A stretch of DNA of 64,000 nucleotides from Branchiostoma floridae. Lineage: Eukaryota; Chordata; Leptocardii; Amphioxiformes; Branchiostomatidae. The notes beneath the pieces are model-generated. The model saw only the letters and a program-made list of their open reading frames with translations. It was not told the origin of the DNA and searched no databases. The position numbers and the translations under genes are program-made. Below, piece after piece: positions 20,125 through 31,414 of this stretch. Positions within the stretch are counted from its first letter, which is position 1. Every line of letters begins with the position of its first letter. The stretch spans positions 32,553,057-32,617,056 of the forward strand of contig NC_049982.1 of the NCBI RefSeq assembly GCF_000003815.2, written 5' to 3'.

Positions 20125-21662
20125 CTAATCATCATCCAGCATCCCTTGGTACTTGGCGATCCTCCTCATGCCCCTGGCTCTCTTCCTCCTGGCTACATTA
20201 TTGGCCATGCTCCTCAGGGTAGACATCTTCATCAGCCTACCCTTGTCCATGACTATCCGCGTCTCAAACTCCATCTTGGTGACGGGAACCGTGCCGCTGC
20301 GGGGATGACTGCGAGCCTTTGCGACTCGCTTGCCGATGCTGTCCTTGAGCAGGGGGAGTATCTGTAGGAACATGAGATAGCCGGCGATGGGGGTCAGTCG
20401 GCTCACGTCCACTGCGCTGGTCTTCAGGAGCGCAGAACTCTCGGCAAACAGACGCATTCTCAACTTGTCCGATGCGAGCGGACAGATGGACTCCATGGCG
20501 TTGGCAAACTCTCCTTCCGTCATAGATCCGGGTTCCTTTCCGGGATGTAAGAACAACTTGACTTCAGCGTCCTTCATTCTGGGCTCCCTTCCCCTCAGGA
20601 TGGCGTTCATGACCCACTCTATCACCAAGGTTTTCGAGATCTTGTTCTCGCTGAAGGACTGGTAGCTCATGGAGACGGTTTCGATCTCGTCCTCCTGCAA
20701 GAAGGGATAGATGCACTCCGCGAAGGCTTCAAAGTCGCGGACTTCCTTCCACTCGACAGCTTCGATCAGGTCGGCGACCGTCACGATGTATCGCATGGTT
20801 GAGGCGTCCAGGTGTCCGGCCAGCAGGAGAGCGAACATGTGGACCGTGCGGCTGATGTTCACCTGTTGTACCACACCTGTCAGGAAATCGTACGCGGCCA
20901 GGTATGTCACCTCGTCATCCAGGTATCTCTCGGAGAAGAAGGCATACAGGGCATCCACAAAGGACAGGGTGGGCTCGTCGTCCATTCCACAGTCATCTTG
21001 GAACACCAGGGTGGCGTAGAACTGTTCGATGATTGACAGGACACGCTCCTGGCTGAGAGGACGGGCGACGGCCCTCGCAATATTAGACCGTTTCCTGTAA
21101 TCTACCCAGATCTGCTGCGTAGTGTTCTTGATGGTTGATTCGTCCTCACTGCTGTCTCCGTTCAGTAAGTTTGCCGACGTGGCAACACTTGTGCGTCTCC
21201 TGCTGTCTCCTGGCGTCTCTTGGTCTGAGTGCAGAGCGCAGACGCCTTGGTTAGAACTGGTTTGAGACATACGCCTTGTGGAACTAACCGAAGCAGCTGA
21301 TTTCGATTTCCCATCAACGTTAACCTCCGACTGCTGCGGCCCCTGTACCGTGTCGGAAACTTCAATGTTCACCCTCAGTTTGGGTCGTACCACTTTGATG
21401 TGGGTGCAGTTTTTAGGTAGTATAAAGACCTTGTCCTTTGTGGTGACCTTGTGAGGACATATGACTGTCTTTTCACCACAGCTGGGGCAGAAGGCACCCT
21501 CTTTGAACTCCTCAAAGTTCCTGCCAAAGTTTGTGGAGAAGTACAGCATGGCGGAGTACTTGCTGAGGATGTGTTCGTGCGGGGAGAAGGGGTCATCGCT
21601 GGCTCCTCCGTCCCCTGCTTTCTCCTCCTCATCCAGGCCACTCTGGAGGGACATGGCTGAAT
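20125..21662 (-). CDS. Terminal exon of the coiled-coil gene
   Basis: A long open exon runs from the acceptor at 21662 to the stop at 20125. Its first codons read across the junction into SAMSLQSGLDEEE. It contains a CxxC...CPH cysteine cluster that could bind zinc, a Ser/Thr-rich linker, and a long helical C-terminal region ending in a basic tail (RRKRARGMRR, then DDD). Uninterrupted coding of 1.5 kb with strong codon bias makes this the firmest part of the gene. Confidence 0.85.
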
Positions 21663-24600
21663 CTGGAGAAATAGAAAAAAATGGTGTCACGTTTGCAATG
21701 AAGATAAAGAGAGCATTATTTCTTTTTAGTCGTAGCATTAATGAATGGTTTTAGCACTTATTGATTCAAGTAAATAATGAGCAGAGTAGAGATCTTAGAA
21801 ATTTCTATCAAGTTTGTACAGTCAAACTCACAGAATTTACATGAAGACAGGACACTACTCCAAATAGACTCCGTTGTAGCAAACTGGACCATTGTTTGAG
21901 AGAATTGCCCATTCACAAGGTTTCACACACAATGACTTCCAGGTTCATGTCCGTACCGGGAACTGATGCTCTGGCCTTGAACCGGACCTGTACCTGAATT
22001 TTACCCACCCCTAATCCTAGTACAGAATATTTTCACGGCCGTAACAGGAAACACAATATTTTTGCCAGGCCTTTAGAACTTTTTAAAGTTATCAAAATAA
22101 AGTTATTAAAGCTATTAAGATAGCTTTAAGCTTTAATAGCTTAATAAAACCTCTGGACCTGAACTGGATCTGTACCTGAATTTTACCCACACCTAAACCC
22201 TACCTACAGAATTTTTCACGGTCGTAACAGGAAACACAATATTTTTGCCAGGCCTTTAGAACTTTTTAAAGTTATCAAAATAAAGTTATTAAAGCTATTA
22301 AAATAGCTTTAAGCTTTAATAGCTTAATAAAACCTCTGGACCTGAACTGGACCTGTACCTGAATTTTACCCACACCTAAACCCTACCTACAGAATTTTTT
22401 CACGGTCGTAAAAGGGAACACAATATTTTTGCCAGGCCTTTAGAACTTTTTAAAGTTATCAAAATAAAGTTATTAAAGCTATTAAAATAGCTTTTATTAA
22501 TAGCTTTAAGCTTTAATATGCTTAATAAAACCTCTGGACCTGAACTGGACCTGTACCTGAATTTTACCCACCCCTAATCCTTAACTACAGTACAGAATTT
22601 TTTCACAGCCCTAACAGGAAATACAACATTTTTGCCAGGCCTTTGTAAAACTTTATAATAGCTTACCTCTACCTCTGGACCTGAGACCCTCCCGTCCGGC
22701 TGATCCCGGCTTACTGCCGGGGCGGCCGGACTTCCTCCCGCTGCCTGGAGTCTTCATCCGCTGCTGCTGTTCCTCCTCCTGCTGCTGTCGTGCCTCCTCC
22801 ATGTCCTGTAGATCCTTGGTCAGCGCGTCCTTGTGCTGCCGGATCAGCGCCAGCTCGTTACCTAACTCCGCTACGGAAGCCTGGAACCTCTCCTGGGTAC
22901 ACTGAAGCTGGGGAACAAAACAAGGAGAAGAAACGTGATGCACTTGTCAGCTCGTTGTCTAACTCTGCTACTGAAGCCTGGAACCTCTCTTGGGTACACT
23001 GGAGCTGAGGAACAAAACAAGGAGAAGAAACGTGATGCACTTGTCAGCTCGTTGTCTAACTCTGCTACTGAAGCCTGGAACCTCTCCTGGGTACACTGAA
23101 GCTGAGGAACAAAACAAGGAGAAGAAACGTGATGCACTTGTCAGCTCGTTGTCTAACTCTGCTACTGAAGCCTGGAACCTCTCCTGGGTACACTGAAGCT
23201 GAGGAACAAAACATGGAGAAGAAACGTGATGCACTTTGTCACCAAATTAAATTCCCAAACTTTCTATACATTGCCAAAAACAGATGTTTCCCTACCAAAT
23301 ATCTCAGTGAAAAGGGTCTGCCTATTACTTAACAAAAAAATGAGTCCAAATAGGTCTGATATGCAATGTCTATTACAAATAAAAACTGCAGAAAGTCCTA
23401 AGTATTTATTTATTCTTTATTCATTTATTCCGCTCATTTCAAGATCAAAGGAATTTCTGGCTGCTATATTGGATCAATAAATGTGTGTACTTGCATTTAG
23501 GGCTGAAAAACACTTTCTATATATAAAGTATTATGAGTTGATAATGATAAAATAGTGCTATGCTATAATCTATGAACCTACAGAATCCAATGTCAAATTG
23601 TCCTGTCATCTGTTGAGATAAATTCTACGGAAAACTTTCCCATCCAGACAGCTAACATGGACAAATCAATATGGTGGCCAGAAATTCCTTTGATCTTGAA
23701 ACGATCGGAATCATTTGTGGGCATAACAAGTGAAAATAGAGAAAAATATGAAAATGGTGGACACAATCATGGTTAAAATAAAGCCAACCTCTCATTGGTT
23801 ACACTGCTAATTGTATTAAGTATGATGGACAGTCAGGGTCTGTCTATGAAAAACATCCCACAATTGTGCCCACCTCCACATCCAGTTTGTCTATCTGCAT
23901 CTCGTTGTCAGAGTAGTTTGGGTCGTTGACGTTGTCCGTCTGGACACATGACGAGAGCTGCAGCAAGTGGGCTTCCATGTAGGCATCAAACTCTGGGGAA
24001 ATATGAGTAGGTCAGCCTCTATCTTAGATTTACTAAGATAACTGTAACGAAAGGTTATAATGGTACTATGAATGACAAGTGACACACATTGTCTCTTACA
24101 GGAAATAAGGAAAAGGAAAGTGATCTCAATCCAATTTTAGCTCACTGAAGAGCTAGTCTTTCACTTAGGTCATGACAGAGAGGACATATGTTATGAGTAT
24201 TTACAGGTTCATTGTATCAGGAAATTCCCCTAGCTCTTTTCAAAAAGCACAATGAACAGCGGACTATGGCTTAACATCCCAAGTAAGGACTACAACCCTT
24301 TCCGGTAGAATGTATGTCGGGTGAGCGACACAGTTGGAATCAAACTCGCGGCTTCTAGTTCCAGAGGCAGGGCTGCTAAGGGACTGTACGATATTTATCA
24401 GGGGGGGAGGGCTGGTGCGTTAGGGGGGGAGGGTCATGTTAATTTTTTTTGAGGTGGGGGGAGGGCCATGTTCATTTTTTTTAAGATAGGGGGAGGGCCA
24501 TGTTAATTTTTTTGAAAGAATAGTTTATACTATTTTTGTTTTGATATTTTGACATGGCCCTAAAACTGATAAAATAAGCCTTCTGAATAGCCTAAAATGC

Positions 24601-27600
24601 AAGAGCTTCCGGGGGGCTTCGCCCCCCTAAGTCCCCCAAAAAGTGGCACTGCCCTGGACCAGCGTTCCCGCCAGACATACGTCATTCCGTCTTGGGACTG
24701 ATTTTTTCTGGAAAGACGCACTCGGCTCGGGTGAGTGTGTCCATAAAAAATCTGAAAGAAAGGCTGACCTGTACCACCCGTGTGGAATCTTTTTAAAAAC
24801 TATCTTTATAAGAAGGAATCCTACCTTTACAATTTATACTGGGGCATGGGCGGAGCGCGGCACGTTTTAGATATATTGGTAGCCGCCCGTGTCGTCTGGC
24901 AAGTTTCTTCCCCAACAATTTACTATTAAAGTTTCCCCAACTACGCGCGGTGCGCGGTAATTATGCGAAGAATCCAAAGCTATGTTTATGAAGGTTAGAC
25001 ATCCAGGTAAGCAATATTCAAATACAATTCAATCTCTACAACTGGATAAAAAACGGATATTTACTTCCGGACGTTTCGAGTGACATCCATCACTCTTCAT
25101 CAGCAAAAGCAGAATGAACTAGACAGAACAATTCAATACCAGTACAGCTAACTAGAAAAACTGGTTTAACCACTAAATCGTTAGGATCATATGCAAAAGG
25201 TTACACAAATGTAAATCATGTTAGCATAGTTCCTATGGTCTGACAATACCATAGGAAAAAACTATTGTCCTTTGTTGTGCAAGGCGGGGTCCCATGTACT
25301 GGAAAGTTCTACGCGTAGTCCTCCCTTCCGGTTCAAGGTGGGGTTGTAGATCCGCTCGTAGATGGCCTCCTTGACACCCCGTTCGTACCACCGTGGTTCG
25401 CGGTCAAGAATGTCTGTAGTATCCAGTCTGAAGGAATGTCCTTGGTGTAGCTGAGTGTGGTGGTAGATAGCAGAAGAGTATCCACTCGCTGTAGCCCTGC
25501 AGTGTTAGTGGTTAAACCAGTTTTTCTAGTTAGCTGTACTGGTATTGAATTGTTCTGTCTAGTTCATTCTGCTTTTGCTGATGAAGAGTGATGGATGTCA
25601 CTCGAAACGTCCGGAAGTAAATATCCGTTTTTTATCCAGTTGTAGAGATTGAATTGTATTTGAATAATCCAAAGCTATAAACTTTTTTTTTTTATTTACA
25701 ACATTTCTGTTGTTTCAAAAGGGCAAAATTTGCGGCTGAAAAGGGGCCGCAATATTGTTGTCAAGCGTCGATCGAGTCGACGTCGGCTGTGCACTCCGTG
25801 GCACATGGCGCGGCACGCCCCCCTCCCCAGACGGACGGTCGATCGATCGCAGCGCCCAGCACGTTGGGACGTCTTTTCTGGCTACTCCTTCAAGGCTACA
25901 CCGGCACTGATCACTGCCAAAGACGCAGCAGATCGACCTCCTTCGTATAATGTACATTTGTATAACGTTCTTGGTCTATGTAAAAAAAGAAATCCAGCCA
26001 AATATTTCACGCCGAAAACGGGGTTACCTGAGGTCGCAGGAAAGGAACGCACGCTCCTGGAAAATGACGGCGCGGCCTGCCCGTGTAAAACCCGACCAAT
26101 TTAATTAATTTGAGTAAAATCATCGGGCAAAATAGAAAAAAAGGTGTGATGGCGTTGTTATTCTATCCTCTGGAAAAACTACTAGTATTTGATGCGGGAG
26201 GACGCACCATCGATCGCACGAGGTAGACATTTTTTACTCAATGCCGGAAGAAAATTGGCAGGAATTTTCCATGGGCTGACAAACTCACTGGCTAGAACCC
26301 TGTTTCGAAGCATCAATAACCCAAAATTTTCATATAGACATGACTGGACAATAATACCCGGGCCAGATCACGGACGGCTGATTCCCCGTGCTTATAGTTA
26401 AATTTTTTTATAACGTATTTTTGAGGAAAGGGCGGACGTCGATTACTGAATAACGGGAGTAGAAAAAGGCAAACGGCATCCAATCTCAAGGGCATAATTT
26501 TCCTCTCAAATTGCAGGAAATTCTGTTTTAGAGGGTTTCAAAATCCAAATTTTCCCGGGGGAGCATGCCCCCGGACCCCTGCCCCGACGCTGTGAAAAAA
26601 CCCTGGCAAGAACACTGGCTATACCAGGTGGACGCCGGGCGCCCTTGTGCCCTGACGTCTATATTACTTTAAGGCTGTTTTTATCGGTTGTTTTTCTACC
26701 CTTTTAATGATTCCTGTCGGGGGGAGGGCCATGTTGATTTTTTTGGGGTGGAGGGGGAGGGTCACGTTAAATTTTTTTGAGATGGGGGGGAGGGCCATGA
26801 AAAAATTTTTTGATCGGACTTCCAACGCACCAGCCCTCCCCCCCGATAAATATCGTACGGTCCCTAACCACTGGACTTAACGCACGCTACAGTAGTTGTG
26901 AATGTTCCTATTTGTGGAGGGTCAAGTAACTAATGTTTAATGTACTAGTTCAACCAAATTGACCCAATTACCTATATGTGTTGCTACCGGTACCTGTCTA
27001 TTTTGGCCATTTAAAGAATCCCTTGAGTGGTCACTTTAGACTCCTTGAACTATTTAATGAAGGTTAGACATCCAGGTAAACAATATTTAAGGCAATTCAA
27101 TCTCCAAAACTGGATGAAAAACAGAGATTTACTTCCATTACTATCCAGTTGTAGAGGATGAAATGCCTGAAAATATGATGTATTAAAGACTGGTCCATGG
27201 TTTATGTTTCTTTAGAAAACCTACCTTCCAACAGGGAGTTTTGGATGGACAACATCTGGCTTTCCAGTCTCTTAACATTCTCAATGTCTGTCACAAGATT
27301 GGCCTGTGCAGAAAAAAATATGAAATACCGTTAGTACATGTACATGAACTACTAACAAGTCAGTCTACACAATTGGCCAATGTTCACCTTGCATTTGGTA
27401 TGTCATGGGTTTGATCCCTGGGCAAGTCAAATCAAAGCCTTTGATAATGCTACATACTGCTTTCTCTGCTTAGCACTCAGCATTTGGGAAAGAGTGTGGT
27501 ATAACGGTAGTTGAACAAACAGACCACTACCAATGGACTAGAGCCCTGCTGTAGTGACTGCATAAAGTTGTGTGGCCCAAGAGCTTTTGAAAGGAGATGG

Positions 27601-30600
27601 GTGCCACCCTATGTACTATCTGTTGCGGGAAGAACTGTACTTTTTTAGGTTACTTAACAAACCTGTTTTTATCCGAACAAATGCCAAGGACGGTATAAGA
27701 TGATGGCTTTTTTAAATTTTGATCAGGATCATACATGTTGGGCTACACTCACCTTTTTACTTGTGAGCACAGGTTTTCTTTTTAACATTCTCTTAGGCAT
27801 GGAGTCTGTAGGGTACATGGTGTGGAATGCTGGAATCAAAACAACAAAGCATCAGGGACTTGGATGGCAGTTGCTTGGATGACAAAAAAACTAACAAATG
27901 TATGAGCCATAGTCTAAGTCTTTATTTGTATTATATTGTATTATACGAACATGTACCTTCTTGCATTTTGTCAAAGTTGGTCTTGTATTGTGTCATGTAG
28001 TTCAGCTCTTCAGTCAGCCTGCGTATGTCTGCCCGTAGATTGGAGATGTTTTGTTCATACGATGCTTTTGCCCTTTCAAAGCCATTCTTGTCCTCCTCCA
28101 TATCTGCATGCAACCTATTGAAAAGAGTCAAAACAAAAGTATGGTTACTTCTCATTATCAGATTATAACCAGACCACATTGACCAATCAGAAGGCCCCAT
28201 TTCTGGTTATGATGGTGTAACCCTGAATATCCTATTTCTAAAACCAATGAATACATGACATTGTATATTTTGAGTTATCTCGCGGATAAAGGTCAGAAAA
28301 CTAGTGCTATATTTTTCTTAACAAAGTAAAAAGCTTAAAAAGATGTCCAAAACAAGTTCGAGTCTAACTGTTGCTTATACCCCTGTCGCATTTGGCGAAA
28401 ATCGATCGGACGACGATTCTGCGGCAGTCGCCTGAGCCTCGCTTATAATAATAATAACTTTATTGCACAACAATTGTACAAGGTACAAAGTATGGCACTT
28501 TGTACAATTGTTGTCCAATAAAGTTATATTCATATATGACAGAGACGGTTTTCAGGTGAAAAATACATGCAACCCTTTGTCTATCTTAAATAAGGCCGAT
28601 CTTCCATCGATACCAATATTATATTATTAGTAACTAACTTTTTAATGTCCTGGTTTCTGGCCTGAATCTCAGACTCCAGACCCTCCACTGTGTCATTCAG
28701 ACCTTCAATGTCCTGCCTCAGCTCATCGTTAACCGCTTCTAGAGCTTGAAACTGTTGCTGCTTTTCTCGCAATCTGTATTGGGAGAGGACATTGGGAGAT
28801 GTTACAGAACAGTAACAAATGACAACCAAAGAAAAGAGGACTATGATAAAACAGCAGAATACACATTCAAAAAAAGTGTGAATACACAGTAATAATTTTG
28901 TTGCATAAGGCTAAGGGACAAAGTTCTGCAAAGATCACAAAATATTCATTCCATTCTTTCATTCGAGATTTTCCTAGTCACCTGTTGCCATCAAATTTGT
29001 TTAGGCCTAAGAAAAGAAATATTGTATTTTCTGTTTCAATCCTGAAAAATGAAGGGTCGGTAGGTAGTGTTTAGCTTTTTTTCTAATTCTAATGTTCTTT
29101 TTTATTCTCTAGACTTTGACCAAAACTTTAGTGATACAATACAGTATAACAAAGTAAAACTGAAATAAATGACGACATTTATTTTTCAATGTCAAACTTT
29201 AATCATGTGCATAATGGCACTTGATAATGGTTACAAATTTCTGGATGGATTTATCCTTCATTAGCAGTTTTTTCTTCATTTAGCAGTTTTTGAATGGAAA
29301 GCAGGCTGAATAAAAGTTCTAACTGGAAACTGTGACTCCACTGTCCGCCCCCCAATTGCAAGAAAGGCTAAGGTCAGAATGTTTTTCTAGGGTAGGTCGG
29401 GAAACAGGAAACGCAACATTTTTTCCTAGGCCTTACCTTTCTTTTGCAGCATCCAGTTTGTCCTGTAGATCTTCAGCTTTCATGTTCCTGAAACAGGATA
29501 CAAGAGTTTGGAACGTTGATAATGGACACCCGCATTTTTATTTTCCATATTGCGTAGTTCAATGTTGTTTAAACAATAGTAAGGACTGCAACCCTTTCCA
29601 GTAAAATGCGCAGTACTAGTCCACTGGTTGGCTATCCTGCCTCTAGACCGATAGGTCATCAGTTCAAATCACTGCTGTTGTTGCTCACCTGCAATGCACG
29701 CTACTGGAAAGGGTTGCAGTCCTCAGGACAGAACGTTAAGCCGTGGTCCACTCTCCATTGTACTTGTCAAAAATTATTGAACCTGGAAATACTGTGAATA
29801 TCACCTATCTTCTCTGTCACAACCAGTGGAAGATAAGCTCTTTTAATTCATGGAGATCATTTGAGATAAACTGGCTCTGTCCGTATCCATTTTTGATTAT
29901 ACTGCTGCTGGGATCCCTGTCACAGGGCAGCAGTCGGATAGTCTTCACACTGTGCTTCCATGCGGCTGATCTGTCCAGTGAGTCCAGCTCAAGATCACTA
30001 AAAGTTACTTTCTCTGACTTCAGTGGTTATATCATTCCAGAGCTTCACAAATCTATACACAAACAAAAAATGTCAAAAATATACTTCTGCCTACTCTTAT
30101 GAAAGAAGGCCAACCTTTCATCGTAAACTCTTTTCACCAGTGTGAAGTATGGTACTTTCTGGATGAAGGTTGTGGCATCAGCATTGCTGACAGGTTGTTT
30201 GGCAGCTGTGCTGGTCAGCGTTGGACTGTAGACGGCATCTGACAGACATAGGAACATCAAATGATGATTATGCATTAGATGATGGTAAATGCAAATCAGG
30301 AGCAATTTGCATGATTTAATAAGGAAATTCTGCAATTTCTCTGCATTCCATGTTAGGATTCATGCCAAAGAACATCTATACGTATGTATTATGCAAATGA
30401 AGGCCCAATTTGCACAATTTGATAAAATACTAATAACGTTAACTTCATAGTGGCAAATGATGGAGATTCCATTCTAGTACATGCAGCATGTGGAAGCTAT
30501 TAATAATTAAAGGTTGACCTCATAGAATAGCCTTCTTTCTTTGTACTTTCATGCGTTAGAATGTTACACAGGGTGGAGAAGATAATCAACTGATACAACC

Positions 30601-31414
30601 TAATGCAAATGAGGACCTTATTTGCATCATTAATTCATCGTACTTAACTTGCTTCATTCAATGGGTAAAGGTACGACATTGTGGAACTCTAGTTCAGTGT
30701 CACGGTGACTGTTATGTAATTCAACCGACATACCATACAGCTCATCACGGATAAGTTGTGCTATCTTTGAGTAGTGACCAAGATGTGGCAGCAGGTCGTC
30801 TAAGACTCGGAACACGGTGATCATTCGCTGCTCCGAAGGCTCCGCATCTTTCATTCCTTTCTCATCCAGTAGTTCCAGGAGATACTTATTTGCTGGCAAA
30901 GACAAAAGTCAAAGACTTAATGAGTCAGAATCATTTATTTCCCAATGATGCTTGCAACAACAACAAGAAAAGATCCACTTCCTTACATTCAAAATGTCAC
31001 AACTGTATGTGATCTTACAAATGAAGCTAGTTGTGGATAAACTGACATTACTCCACTTTCATTCAACATCAATGTTTTTATATTGTCTTTAACTTTTGAC
31101 ATGTATGTTGTGACTGTGGGTGTCTTTATATACTTTATGATTTTATCATTAATTTTTCCATTTTTGTCAATTGTTGTGCTTTTGTTGTATACTCAGAGCA
31201 ACTTGTTCAGGGGGTCTGCAAAACTTCTTGTGATAGTTAAATGAATGGCCTATATTCTAGACTTCAAAGTGTACAAAGTTTTCAATTTCATGAAAATTAT
31301 TCTTTTGCCAACTTTTGCCACAACTTCAAACAGTGGCCCCTCCCCCTTATCGAAGTTCTTACCGGGTGAGTTTGCGTCCAAGATGTTTTCCCCAGCGCCA
31401 GTGGCCGCAGCCAT
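20125..31414 (-). CDS. Coiled-coil protein, tentatively TSNAXIP1-like
   Basis: Exons on the minus strand are 31363-31414 (start Met, MAAATGAGEN), 30675-30892, 30115-30238, 29437-29487, 28639-28773, 27957-28114, about 27220-27303, 23874-23992, 22667-22907 and 20125-21662 (stop TAG at 20125-20127). The N-terminal exon (SEQRMITVFRVLDDLL, YSKIAQLIRDELYGM) resembles the translin-associated factor X-interacting protein N-terminal domain. This is recalled from pattern, not a search. The middle is heptad-rich coiled coil (AVNDELRQDIEGLND). The large last exon encodes about 510 residues, with CPSCGEKTVICPH near its start and a helical region around FVDALYAFF. Phase does not match between 30675/30115 and 27957/27220, so one small exon may be missing at each. 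It shares a promoter region with PRC1. Confidence 0.65.
21975..22660. repeat. Four tandem copies of a roughly 185-bp intronic unit
   Basis: Units start near 21975, 22150, 22331 and 22527. Each has CTCTGGACCTGAACTGGA, ACCTGAATTTTACCCAC and TTTTTGCCAGGCC, then an AT-rich palindromic stretch around AAGCTATTAAAATAGC. The copies are about 90 percent alike. The array ends at the donor of exon 22667-22907. Confidence 0.85.
22840..23225. repeat. 97-bp tandem array duplicating an exon start
   Basis: Four copies at 97-bp spacing, ending near 22940, 23037, 23134 and 23231, each contain intron end, splice acceptor and the first about 20 codons of exon 22667-22907 (LQCTQERFQASVAEL). Only the leftmost copy continues into the full exon. 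The others are truncated exon starts with intact acceptors. Confidence 0.85.
25060..25112 (-). ncRNA. Hammerhead-like core in the opposite arm
   Basis: This is the inverted copy of 25568-25625 with the same CUGAUGA, GAGUGA/UCACUC stem and GAAA, read on the minus strand (CUGAUGA is the complement of 25097-25103). Confidence 0.5.
25568..25625 (+). ncRNA. Hammerhead-ribozyme-like core (copy 3)
   Basis: CUGAUGA (25578-25584), one A, GAGUGA, loop UGGAUG, UCACUC, then GAAA (25604-25607). Stem II is six perfect pairs. Stem III would be the minimal AC/GU pairing in ACGUCCGGAAGU. The extra A after the first core strand and the weak stem I are departures from the standard fold. Confidence 0.5.
27058..27165. 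mobile_element. Collapsed copy of the fold-back family, ribozyme core lost
   Basis: It has the family start GACATCCAGGTAAACAATAT and ACTTCC, then jumps directly to the other arm (TATCCAGTTGTAGAG). The core between the arms is deleted. Confidence 0.6.
28445..28532 (-). mobile_element. 3' tail of a non-LTR element
   Basis: On the minus strand a palindromic segment (ACAATTGTTGTGCAATAAAG) is followed by an ATT repeat. It looks like the 3' end of a CR1/L2-type element with its short repeat tail. No coding part remains. Confidence 0.5.
29580..29724. mobile_element. Small fold-back element
   Basis: AGGACTGCAACCCTTTCCAG at 29580 is matched by its reverse complement ending near 29724. A related half copy lies at 24285. 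The interior has a weak B-box-like AGTTCAAATC. Confidence 0.65.

Larger units (their letters stand above)
24984..25665. mobile_element. Penelope-like fold-back element with 13-bp target duplication
   Basis: The arms are about 180 bp and inverted. AATCCAAAGCTAT occurs immediately outside both ends (24971-24983 and 25666-25678), a perfect 13-bp duplication. Each arm carries a hammerhead-like core. A long, variable target duplication and ribozymes in terminal repeats are known features of Penelope-like retroelements, but no reverse transcriptase is present here. Confidence 0.7.
24380..26864. mobile_element. 2.5-kb TIR element with TAA duplication, hosting other elements
   Basis: The terminal inverted repeats are about 43 bp, beginning GGGACTGTACGATATTTATC on the left and matching on the right with few changes. 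TAA flanks both ends (24377-24379 and 26865-26867). Near each end are short GGGGGAGGGCCATGTT repeats in the same orientation. A second weaker inverted pair, CAGCGTTCCCGCCAG (24660) and its counterpart ending 26617, suggests another nested element. No transposase is seen. Confidence 0.7.

Noticed and set aside
20146-21754. Several plus-strand frames opposite the large coiled-coil exon
   Set aside because: They are shadows of the strongly coding minus-strand exon.
22840-23225. CRISPR-like array
   Set aside because: Repeats are contiguous 97-bp units without spacers, in a eukaryotic intron, and consist of duplicated exon sequence.
24660-26617. A nested hAT element with an 8-bp duplication
   Set aside because: The inverted ends CAGCGTTCCCGCCAG and CTGGCAAGAACACTG are plausible, but the flanking 8-mers CCCTGGAC and GCTATACC do not match, so only the ends are reported.
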